Source: CAZART01 sp964487555
GTDB lineage: Bacteria > Bacteroidota > Rhodothermia > Rhodothermales > VXPQ01
Assembly: GCA_964487555.1 (NCBI GenBank)
Contig: CAZART010000095.1
Span: forward strand, 1-20,396
Direction of reading: 5' to 3'
DNA: 20,396 bases
Shown here: positions 7,912-15,178 of the stretch, one piece after another
Position numbering within the stretch: position 1 is the first letter of the stretch
How the letters are laid out: every line of letters starts with the position of its first letter
Notes under the pieces: generated by a model
What the model saw: the letters and a program-made list of their open reading frames with translations, nothing else
What the model was told of the DNA's origin: nothing
Database searches by the model: none
Made by a program: the position numbers and the translations under genes

Positions 7912-7946
7912 TCTCCGTCTATTCTCGTCCACTCGCCGGCCGGATC

Positions 7947-10331
7947 ATGCTGTGCAATTACTTCAAGATCGCGCTTCGCCACGTCGGGCGCGAGAAGGGC
8001 TACAGCGTCATCAACGTGCTGGGTCTCGCCATCGGCATGGCCTGCTGCCTGCTGATCTTGCTGTTCGTACGCGACGAGTTGTCGTATGACCGATTTCATG
8101 AAAAGGGAGATCGGATCGTTCGCGTGGTGCGCGAAACGTCGGTCATGTCGCCGGCGCCCCTGGGTCCGGCGCTTGCCGACGATCTGCCCGAGGTCGAGGC
8201 CTACGTACGGTTCGTGGAGCAGAGCGAAGTCGTCGTTACCGGTCCGGGCGGCGATTCCTTCCGCGAGACTATTCTGGCTGCCGATTCGACGATCTTCGAC
8301 GTATTTAGCTTCGCGCTCGTGAGCGGGGATCCACACCGCGCGCTGAGAAATCCCGACGAGGTCCTCCTCACGGAAAGCCTCGCAAGGAAATATTTCGGCG
8401 AGGAGAATCCTATCGGGCAACCCCTCACGTTCGACGTGGGCGATGAGGTGACGCTCACGGTGGGCGGCATATTGCGCGACGTCCCCACGACGTCCCATTT
8501 GTCCTTCGGAATGCTCGCTTCTTTCGAGCTCGTCGCGCAGACGTCGAATCGGATGGAGAATTATCGGACGAACTGGCTTCACACGTATCTCCTTCTGGAC
8601 CAGTCATCCGACGCGCGGGACGTAGAGGCTAAGCTGCCGGCGTTCTTCGAAAACCGCGTCGGCGAGCCCTGGAGCCTCTACCGGATCCAGGAGCTCGGCG
8701 ACGTCCATCTTCATTCCGCGCATCTGGCCTACGACATCGCCCCGCAGGGGGACATCCGTCAGGTCATCCTTTTCACAATCGTTGCCGGGCTTATTCTGCT
8801 GATCGCGTGCATCAACTTCGTGAATCTTTCGACGGCGCGGTCGTTGCGGCGCGCGCGGGAAGTAGGCGTACGGAAGGCGATGGGGGCCCGGCGCGTGCAG
8901 CTCGTGGCGCAATTTCTTGGAGAGTCGGTGGTGATGACCGTTATTGCCACCATTCTGACCTGCGGGATCATCCTTACGTCGCTGCCGGCCTTTCGCTCTT
9001 TCATCGGGAAGGATCTTGCGCTCTACGGCCCCGATGCGGCCTTTCTCGCAGCGGCGATGGGGGGTCTCGCCGTCATCGTGGGACTCGTAGCCGGCAGTTA
9101 TCCCGCTCTTCTACTCTCGCGGTATAGCCCCGTTCGCGCATTGCGCGGCTGGCCAGGCGGTTCGGCGGCCGGCAGCGGCCTTCGGCGCGGGCTCGTCGTG
9201 TTTCAATTCGCGATTTCCATCTTCCTGGTGGTCGCCACGCTCACGATCCATCAGCAGATTGAATACCTTCGAAATGCGCGCCTCGGCTTCGAGCCCGAGC
9301 AGACGGTCGTGCTGGAGGTGGGTGGTGCGCTCGCCGGCCGTCACGAGCTCGTTCGCAGCGAGATCGTTCGGATTCCCGGCGTGCGCGGCGTGTCCGCCAC
9401 GGCCACGGTTCCGGGTCGTCCCGTTAGCGACTACGGGTACCGGCCGGAAGGGTGGGCGGAGGAAGATCTACCGGGCTTCGACACGTTCTTCATAGACGAA
9501 ATATTTATCGATCTTCTCGAGATGAACGTTGTGCAGGGCCGCAATTTTGACCTCCGGCAGGCGTCAGATTCGACGGGATTCCTGCTGAACGAAGCGGCTC
9601 TCGCCGTCGTGCGCAATCGGCTCGGGAACGACTGGGCCAACCCGATCGGCAAGCAGCTCGACTTCTACATGCCCTCCTCACAAGGATGGGAAGTTCGGCG
9701 TTCAGGTCCGGTTATCGGGATCGTGGAGGATTTCCACTACCTCTCGCTGCACTCGACGATCGACCCGCTCGTGATGCAGATGGCCCCTCAGATTTTCAGC
9801 CGGTTGATCGTAAAGGTGGATGCGGACGACATCGCGGGCACGATGGGGCGCCTCGAGGCCAGGTGGCCTGATTTCGCAGGCTCGGCTCCGTTCGAGTATT
9901 CCTTCCTGGATGCATCCTATGACGCGCTTTACCGGTCGGAACGGCGGATGGGCGAGCTGGCAGGCGTTTTCGGTGCGCTGGCGCTCTTCGTGGCGTGCCT
10001 GGGGCTATTCGGATTGGCGACGTTTATGGCTGAGCGGCGAACGAAGGAGATCGGTGTTCGAAAGGTGCTGGGCGCCTCGGTTTCGAGCGTTGTAGGCTTG
10101 CTGTCGCTGGATTTCGTGAAGCTCGTCGGCGTCGCCTTCCTTCTGGCCGCGCCTGTTGCGTACCTCGTCTTGCGGGAATGGCTCAGCGAATTCGCATACC
10201 GCATCGATCTGACGGCCGGCGTCTTTTTGCTGGGCGGCATCTTCGCGGTCGTCATTGCCCTGCTGACGGTGAGTTATCAGGCTCTTCGGGCCGCGACCGC
10301 CGATCCGGTGGATAGCCTCCGATACGAATGA
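7947..10331 (+). CDS. MacB/FtsX-type ABC transporter permease (paralogue 2)
   Basis: A 794-residue inner-membrane permease with the duplicated MacB_PCD/FtsX layout. The ATG at 7947 starts the conserved helix MLCNYFKIALRHVG; an upstream ATG at 7851 would add 32 unrelated residues. The first helix is at about 21-42 (GLAIGMACCLLILLF), with periplasmic domain 1 at 45-270. FtsX module 1 has helices near 273-297, 326-348 and 365-390, with the motif REVGVRKAMGARR (304-316). The mid helix is at 413-434, periplasmic domain 2 at 440-665, and FtsX module 2 has helices near 668-692, 722-743 and 757-780, with KEIGVRKVLGAS (700-711). It ends ADPVDSLRYE. No ATPase is encoded nearby. Its stop overlaps the start of the serine hydrolase in an ATGA, so the two are likely produced together. 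Confidence 0.9.
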   Translation: MLCNYFKIALRHVGREKGYSVINVLGLAIGMACCLLILLFVRDELSYDRFHEKGDRIVRVVRETSVMSPAPLGPALADDLPEVEAYVRFVEQSEVVVTGPGGDSFRETILAADSTIFDVFSFALVSGDPHRALRNPDEVLLTESLARKYFGEENPIGQPLTFDVGDEVTLTVGGILRDVPTTSHLSFGMLASFELVAQTSNRMENYRTNWLHTYLLLDQSSDARDVEAKLPAFFENRVGEPWSLYRIQELGDVHLHSAHLAYDIAPQGDIRQVILFTIVAGLILLIACINFVNLSTARSLRRAREVGVRKAMGARRVQLVAQFLGESVVMTVIATILTCGIILTSLPAFRSFIGKDLALYGPDAAFLAAAMGGLAVIVGLVAGSYPALLLSRYSPVRALRGWPGGSAAGSGLRRGLVVFQFAISIFLVVATLTIHQQIEYLRNARLGFEPEQTVVLEVGGALAGRHELVRSEIVRIPGVRGVSATATVPGRPVSDYGYRPEGWAEEDLPGFDTFFIDEIFIDLLEMNVVQGRNFDLRQASDSTGFLLNEAALAVVRNRLGNDWANPIGKQLDFYMPSSQGWEVRRSGPVIGIVEDFHYLSLHSTIDPLVMQMAPQIFSRLIVKVDADDIAGTMGRLEARWPDFAGSAPFEYSFLDASYDALYRSERRMGELAGVFGALALFVACLGLFGLATFMAERRTKEIGVRKVLGASVSSVVGLLSLDFVKLVGVAFLLAAPVAYLVLREWLSEFAYRIDLTAGVFLLGGIFAVVIALLTVSYQALRAATADPVDSLRYE

Positions 10332-12019
10332 GGTCGATTCGTCATATCGGGGGGCTCGTACTGGCCGTTTTCGCGCTTGCCTGCTCGGAGGCTCGTGGGC
10401 AGTCGACGCGAGATCTCGTAAGCGAGCTGGAAGCGCGCCTTCCTGCACTCATCGAAGCCGCCGAAATCCCGGGACTGTCTATTGCGCTAGTAGATGACGG
10501 AGAGGTCGTATGGAAAGGTGCGTTCGGCGTGCTCTCCGCAACCTCGGGTGAACCCGTCGACTCGCGCACGATCTTCGAGGCCGCATCCCTCAGTAAGCCG
10601 GTGACGGCATTCGTCGCGATGCGATTCGTCGAGCGCGGCGAGCTCGAACTCGACCGGCCGCTTCGCGACTACCTTCCAAATGCCCGGATGGAGCACGATG
10701 ATCGGTACCGGCAGATCACGCCACGGATGGTGCTGAGTCATTCGTCGGGGCTGCCCAACTGGGGAGGCGACCGGCTGGATCTCGAGTTCGATCCCGGATC
10801 GGGCTTTCGGTACTCCGGCGAAGGCTACGTCTATTTGCAACGCGTGCTCGAACACATAGCAGGACGGCCGCTGGCCGACCTCGCAGGGGAGGACGTGTTC
10901 GAGCGGCTCGCGATGGGTCACACGAGTTTCGTATGGATGGATGCGTACGAGAATCGCGTTGCATTCGGGCATGACGCCGTCGGCCGATCCCATTCGATCC
11001 GTCGGCCGCGCGAAGCCAATGCCGCCGCCAGCCTTCTGACGACAGCCGGCGACTATGGGCGACTGCTGGCAACAGTGCTCACTCGCACGAATCTGCCTCC
11101 GGACCTTTACGACGACATGCTAGGTCCGATCGTCAGTGCGCGCGTTCCGTGGGCACCGGCGGAAGCATCCGAGGGCGTTGAGTGGGCGCTCGGTTGGGGC
11201 GTCGAGCCGGACGCCGGAATCCTCTGGCACTGGGGCGACAACGGAAACTTTGAAGCCTTCGTGGCCGGAGACCTTCGCAGCCGACGCGGCTTCGTCTATT
11301 TTGCGAATTCCACGCATGGTCTCTCGATCTCGGAAGAAATCGGACGGATGGTCTTTGGACGCAAGATCCGGGGGCCATCCTGGGGCGGCTACGATCGATA
11401 TGACGATCCGACCCGGACCGCCGTACGAGCGGCCTTTCATACGTTTCGGGAGGATGGGCTGGACGCCGGCCGACGGGCCTTTCGCGCAGCGCGGATCGAC
11501 ACCGGTGCGGTGGTCCTCTTCGACCTCGCTCAAGGCCTGGCCCGGCTTCTGGGCAATGCCGAGCTCGTGGACGCGGCGGTGGCCGTTCTGGAAGAGGCTG
11601 TCGAGGAGATGCCCGAACCTGGCGATCTGCAACGGGACCTCGCGGAAGCCTACCACCGCGCCGGCCGTTTCCAGGAGGCGGCAGAAACATTCGGCAAGCT
11701 GGATGGCGACTATTCCTCCCACATCGCATGGATTGAACTGAGAACGGCTGCGGCGCCGCCGGATATCGCCACGACGGATCTCGAGGGGCTGGCGGGCGAG
11801 TATGGACCGCGGCGCGTCACTATGGAAGACGGCCGCCTCATCTATCAACGCGACGGAAATCCGAAATACGAGCTGATCCCCATGTCGGACACGATGTTTC
11901 GGCTCGATGGTCTGGAGACGTTTCGGATTCGGTTCGAGATCGACGAAAGCGGCACCGCTTCGAAGATCATCGGCCTCTACATGGACGGCAGCAGCGACGA
12001 GACGCCGCGAACGCCCTGA
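10328..12019 (+). CDS. Exported class C beta-lactamase-type serine hydrolase with C-terminal repeat region
   Basis: The 563-residue product has an N-terminal export signal (to about residue 25, ARGQ-ST; a C19 lipid site is possible but the lipobox is poor). The beta-lactamase/penicillin-binding fold covers about 27-345. Visible motifs are SxxK as SLSK (S87-K90), LSHSSGLP (136-143), YSG at 162-164 in place of the usual YxN, and HWG (301-303) in the KTG position. The altered YSGEGY motif is compatible with an esterase or peptidase-type family member and does not show drug resistance. Residues about 400-470 are helical with TPR-like spacing (LQRDLAEAYHRAGRFQEAAETF), and a beta-rich tail of about 100 residues resembles DUF3471-type domains. 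It overlaps permease 2 by four bases, so it may act on what the permease moves. Confidence 0.85.
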   Translation: MRSIRHIGGLVLAVFALACSEARGQSTRDLVSELEARLPALIEAAEIPGLSIALVDDGEVVWKGAFGVLSATSGEPVDSRTIFEAASLSKPVTAFVAMRFVERGELELDRPLRDYLPNARMEHDDRYRQITPRMVLSHSSGLPNWGGDRLDLEFDPGSGFRYSGEGYVYLQRVLEHIAGRPLADLAGEDVFERLAMGHTSFVWMDAYENRVAFGHDAVGRSHSIRRPREANAAASLLTTAGDYGRLLATVLTRTNLPPDLYDDMLGPIVSARVPWAPAEASEGVEWALGWGVEPDAGILWHWGDNGNFEAFVAGDLRSRRGFVYFANSTHGLSISEEIGRMVFGRKIRGPSWGGYDRYDDPTRTAVRAAFHTFREDGLDAGRRAFRAARIDTGAVVLFDLAQGLARLLGNAELVDAAVAVLEEAVEEMPEPGDLQRDLAEAYHRAGRFQEAAETFGKLDGDYSSHIAWIELRTAAAPPDIATTDLEGLAGEYGPRRVTMEDGRLIYQRDGNPKYELIPMSDTMFRLDGLETFRIRFEIDESGTASKIIGLYMDGSSDETPRTP

Positions 12020-12053
12020 GCTTTGTGGCTACGGAATAGCGATTCAGCGACCT

Positions 12054-12311
12054 TTATGCTGCACGCACACTGTCGAGGATGACGGGTAGTAGTGCGGATG
12101 CCTTCTCCGACTCGAAACGTTTCTCGAAGTCCAGAATCGTCACTCCGACCGCGTCATTCGTCACGTGATTTCTTCGGATAAGCATTCCATCACCGGTCTC
12201 CTCGGAAATTGCTTCCTCGGGAGGGCCAAAGCTGATGTACAGAACGTCGGCATCTCGGTCGTACGAGAGCCTCAGCTGCCTTCCGGCCTCGGTTTTCCCA
12301 TATCCTCTCAC
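12054..12311 (-). CDS. DUF2283 family small protein
   Basis: An 85-residue protein with the DUF2283 signature: SYDRDADVLYISFG (about 16-29), an acidic stretch, GMLIRRN and VGVTILDFEKRF. It has no signal peptide, so it is probably cytoplasmic. The start is a GTG at 12311; the nearby ATG is in another frame and reads into a stop. DUF2283 proteins often sit beside small toxin-like partners, and a short coding-like segment immediately upstream may be the end of such a partner. The last two residues repeat an Ala. It is convergent with the serine hydrolase, with 34 bases between stops. Confidence 0.75.
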   Translation of the reverse strand: MRGYGKTEAGRQLRLSYDRDADVLYISFGPPEEAISEETGDGMLIRRNHVTNDAVGVTILDFEKRFESEKASALLPVILDSVRAA

Positions 12312-12380
12312 CCGATTTTATCTGGTTCGTCGTATACGCGGTCTTAATACGGAGCTCCAAAACATCCACCACGAAACACT
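12312..12380 (-). pseudogene. Possible remnant of a toxin-like gene before DUF2283
   Basis: Between the carboxylesterase stop and the DUF2283 start, one minus-strand frame reads a plausible C-terminus: VVDVLELRIKTAYTTNQ followed by IKSGERIW. The IKTAYxTxxIKxGExxW pattern resembles the tail of small RNase-like or DUF4258-like proteins that pair with DUF2283, from memory of the family. There is no start codon or body for such a protein, because the esterase occupies the upstream sequence, and no in-frame stop at the expected place. If real, it is a leftover of a deletion; it may be chance. Confidence 0.25.
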
Positions 12381-12383
12381 TGG

Positions 12384-13934
12384 TTACCGCTCCGCTCGGT
12401 CGTCGTAGAATTCGACGACCTCGGGGGTAAGGATCGTGCCCGTGCGACGCTCGTCGCCAATCTCCATCCCGATTCGCGTCGCCGGATCGTAGACAGGCCA
12501 TCGCGGAAGTTCGGAACCGTTGGGGTCTCCCGTGGCCGCAAAGTATGCCCAGTAGGATGACATCTGGTCGGCAATCTGACGATCGATGGGCGTCCACGGC
12601 CGATCTACGGCGTGCAGCGCATCGAACACGTACACCAGTTCCGCCGAATGGTAGGCTCGATATCGATCGGGGTCGCGGCCGGGCGGAACGCGCGAAAAAC
12701 GGTAGAGAAAGACGTCGGCCTCGTCGTGTAGCCGAGCGATCGTGTGCGCCCCCCACGCCAGGCGGTCGCTGAAGGCGTCGCTGAAGCTGCGACCGGCCTG
12801 CTCGTCGGACGAAGCCGGATAGAGCGAGAGATATCGGTCGACGTCTTCGCCGTAGTTTCGGGCGGACATCTCGCGAAACACCTTCGCCGTTAGACCCGGA
12901 CCGAACATCGGCGTCCCCTCGTCGGATGTCGAACCGATAAGGACGGGAACGGCAGCCTGGCGGCCCTCACGGAAAACGGTTTGGACATCGTCATCCAGAA
13001 AATATCTATCGACGTTCGGACTGAAGCCGAACTGGCGCGCATGCGCATGGATCGTGTCCGCCGGCAGCGCTCGCAGCGCGTAGACCGACGACGCAGCGAG
13101 CGAATCGGCGAATGCGAGACCCGTCTGCTCGGCCGATTCGAGGGACGAATTCCCACCGAAGGCGAATGCAGATCCGCTCTGCAGAATGGCCTTGTGGAAC
13201 AAGCCTTCCGTGAGCGGCGAGGCCATCAGCTGATTCACACTTGCCGCACCGGCGGACTGGCCGAAAAGCGTCACGTTGGACGGGTCGCCTCCGAAGGCCG
13301 CGATGTTGCGCCGGATCCACTGCAGCGCGGCGACCTGGTCGAGCAGGCCGTAGTTGCCGGATGCGCGATGCAGCGTCTCCGCCGTGAGGCCCGGATGGGC
13401 CATGAGTCCGAAAACGCCGAGCCGATAGTTGATCGTGACGACTACGACCCCTTTCTCGGCGAGCGCCGTGCCGTCGAAGCTGGGCATCGAGCCGGAGCCC
13501 TGTCGAAACGCGCCGCCGTGAATCCATATCATTACAGGTCGCGCTTCGTCAGCCCCGGAGGCCGCCGTCCATACGTTCAGGTAGAGGCAGTCCTCACTCA
13601 TCGGCTCGATCTCCTCGAAGAACTCGAGCTGATAGAAGCTGCCGGGAGGTGGTGGGTCTTGCATGCACGTGGCACCAAACGCATCCGCCGGCCGAACGCC
13701 GCTCCATGCTTCAGCCGGATGCGGTGCGTGCCACCGCAAGGTGCCCACCGGAGGCGCAGCGTATGGGATCCCCTTCAAGACGCGCACGCCGGAAAGTGCC
13801 GCATCTGTACCGGAAGTCAGCCCCGTCTCGATCCGGATGGGGTCGGAAAGCTGGGCGCCGACATCCGCAACCGGATTCAGCGTAAACAGCGCAACGAAGA
13901 TGGGAAGGCTAAACAGCCGATGATCGCAAAACAT
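12384..13934 (-). CDS. Secreted type B carboxylesterase
   Basis: A 516-residue alpha/beta hydrolase of the carboxylesterase/cholinesterase family (PF00135), at the family's usual length. The signal peptide covers about residues 1-28 (VADVGAQ). Family signatures are GIPYAAPPVG (55-64), EDCLYLNVW (114-122), the oxyanion-hole HGGAF (139-143), and GQSAGA with nucleophile S227. The acid residue is E339 (STSDEGT) and the catalytic histidine H429 (YHSAEL). All three triad residues are present, so the enzyme should be active on carboxylic esters; the natural substrate is unknown. It lies 37 bases downstream of the alpha/beta hydrolase gene on the same strand and is probably co-transcribed with it. 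Confidence 0.92.
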   Translation of the reverse strand: MFCDHRLFSLPIFVALFTLNPVADVGAQLSDPIRIETGLTSGTDAALSGVRVLKGIPYAAPPVGTLRWHAPHPAEAWSGVRPADAFGATCMQDPPPPGSFYQLEFFEEIEPMSEDCLYLNVWTAASGADEARPVMIWIHGGAFRQGSGSMPSFDGTALAEKGVVVVTINYRLGVFGLMAHPGLTAETLHRASGNYGLLDQVAALQWIRRNIAAFGGDPSNVTLFGQSAGAASVNQLMASPLTEGLFHKAILQSGSAFAFGGNSSLESAEQTGLAFADSLAASSVYALRALPADTIHAHARQFGFSPNVDRYFLDDDVQTVFREGRQAAVPVLIGSTSDEGTPMFGPGLTAKVFREMSARNYGEDVDRYLSLYPASSDEQAGRSFSDAFSDRLAWGAHTIARLHDEADVFLYRFSRVPPGRDPDRYRAYHSAELVYVFDALHAVDRPWTPIDRQIADQMSSYWAYFAATGDPNGSELPRWPVYDPATRIGMEIGDERRTGTILTPEVVEFYDDRAER

Positions 13935-13971
13935 CCGATGTCAGTCTATGCTTAGTGCATGACACCTGTCC

Positions 13972-14967
13972 CTAATGATCGACCCTCTGCGCGGCCTCGG
14001 GCCATTCTCCGCGAAAGAAGGTATCGATCGCTGGAAAAACAAATTCCGGATTGTCCGAAAACGCCGGCTTTCCGGCATCCGGAACCAGAAGAAGGCGGCC
14101 GTTTGCCACGGCGGATGCCCAGGCTCGCTGCTCTGAGATAGCGAGCGAGTCTTCTTCTCCATACACCACGAGAAGCGGAGCCGAAAGACCTTCCAGCCGC
14201 GTCGTGAACTCCCAAGCGCCGAAATACTGCGGTGCAAGCTGCGCGGTGTGGCGAAAATAGTAGGCTACCGCTTCCGGAGGTGCGTCGCATTCAGTTCCGG
14301 TGTGCGTAACCCGTTCACCGCGAGCGATCGCCAGCCTCCGGGTAATCTCCTCGTACTTCCGGCACGTCTCGACCGGATCGGACGCCGTTCCCCTCAGAAG
14401 ATCCCCCAGCAAGCCGGACGCCCGGTTCGACAGCGTCGTATCCGGCGATGGCGGAGCCGCCGCGGCTTTCGCCCTGATGATTCTGCCGGCCTCGGCTCGG
14501 AGCGGTCCGGTGGCGCCGTGAAATACGATGCGCCCGAGGCGCTCCGGGTGCGCCATGGCGTAGCCGGCAACCAGGACCGATCCAAACGAATGGGTGATCA
14601 CATTCATCCGATCGAGGCCAATATGGCTGCGTACCGAATCCAGATCCGCCACGAAGTACTCGGGTTGCAGCTTCGAGGTGTCGGCAGGCAGCGCCGAGCG
14701 GCCGCCGCCCCGCTGGTCAAAGAAGATCAACGCGTACCGATCCGCCAACGGCATCACGGACGGAACCACCGTATTCATGCCCGCCCCCGGTCCGCCGTGC
14801 ACGATCACGAGCGTGTCGTCACCGGATCCCGTGACGCGGTAATACAATTGCGCACTGTCGGCACCGACGAGATAGCCGTCCTCATCGGCCGGAACGGGGG
14901 CCTCCGAATGGCAGGCGACAGAGAGCAACAGAACCGAGACGCCGAATATCAGGAGGATAAGTTTCAT
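13972..14967 (-). CDS. Exported alpha/beta hydrolase, proline iminopeptidase-like, with altered catalytic His
   Basis: A 331-residue alpha/beta hydrolase with an N-terminal hydrophobic export signal ending at a possible lipid Cys (SVAC, C19). The core resembles prolyl aminopeptidases: HGGPGAG (57-63), DQRGGGRS (84-91), nucleophile region THSFGS with S127 (first Gly of GxSxG replaced by Thr), a helical cap at about 155-250, and the acid D273 in YGEEDS. The final motif, normally GHxP with the catalytic His, reads DAGKPAF, so His is Lys at residue 300. The substitution spans more than one base of the codon, so a single miscall does not explain it. The protein may be a binder, have another base, or use an unusual mechanism. 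It is the first of a leftward group with the carboxylesterase. Confidence 0.85.
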   Translation of the reverse strand: MKLILLIFGVSVLLLSVACHSEAPVPADEDGYLVGADSAQLYYRVTGSGDDTLVIVHGGPGAGMNTVVPSVMPLADRYALIFFDQRGGGRSALPADTSKLQPEYFVADLDSVRSHIGLDRMNVITHSFGSVLVAGYAMAHPERLGRIVFHGATGPLRAEAGRIIRAKAAAAPPSPDTTLSNRASGLLGDLLRGTASDPVETCRKYEEITRRLAIARGERVTHTGTECDAPPEAVAYYFRHTAQLAPQYFGAWEFTTRLEGLSAPLLVVYGEEDSLAISEQRAWASAVANGRLLLVPDAGKPAFSDNPEFVFPAIDTFFRGEWPEAAQRVDH

Positions 14968-15139
14968 CGTTTAATGGAGTCGTTTCACAGGCTTGGGGAG
15001 TGCGTCGCCGGACGGAGGCGAGATCATATCGGTCAGTCCGTCACCGCACACGCGCCGTTCACCGGCGAACACTCTCTCCGGCGGATGCACTCAATTTGCG
15101 GCAGGCCGGCGTGCGCGCACCCGATGGTACGGCATTTGG

Positions 15140-15159
15140 ACGGCCCCTGTACAGGCCGT
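15140..15159 (+). promoter_or_regulatory. Nested inverted repeat before permease 3
   Basis: ACGGCC (15140-15145) and GGCCGT (15154-15159) bracket and overlap the perfect palindrome CCTGTACAGG (15146-15155). It ends 19 bases before the ATG at 15179, where a hairpin could affect ribosome access or a regulator could bind. A Shine-Dalgarno-like GGGAG follows at 15171-15174. The region 14968-15178 is otherwise gene-free and divergent to the hydrolase at 14967. Confidence 0.35.
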
Positions 15160-15178
15160 TCCACCTCCCCGGGAGATC

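Larger units (their letters stand above)
7604..7946. other. Divergent intergenic region between amidohydrolase operon and permease 2
   Basis: These 343 bases separate two divergent operons. Frames open through the region but no protein is recognisable. It contains the TACCACGTCGA block (7716-7726), the GAAC-N7-GTTC dyad (7786-7800) abutting the palindrome GTTCGCGAAC (7797-7806), and a 7-bp hairpin (7891-7911) 35 bases before the permease start. No confident -10/-35 or Bacteroidota-type -7 promoter could be picked out. Confidence 0.5.

Noticed and set aside
7851..7946. N-terminal extension of permease 2 (also 14993-15178 for permease 3)
   Set aside because: The added residues are unlike any paralogue and would place charged, Pro-rich sequence before the conserved amphipathic start; both stretches hold inverted repeats suited to leaders.
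10328..12019. Serine hydrolase as an antibiotic-resistance beta-lactamase
   Set aside because: The YxN motif is altered, the protein has a long extra C-terminal region and it is coupled to a permease; family membership alone does not show resistance.
12190..12756. Minus-strand frame running from the esterase through the DUF2283 gene as one protein
   Set aside because: Most of it is a shadow of the esterase and of DUF2283; only the short part between the two genes looks coding, and that is reported separately with low confidence.
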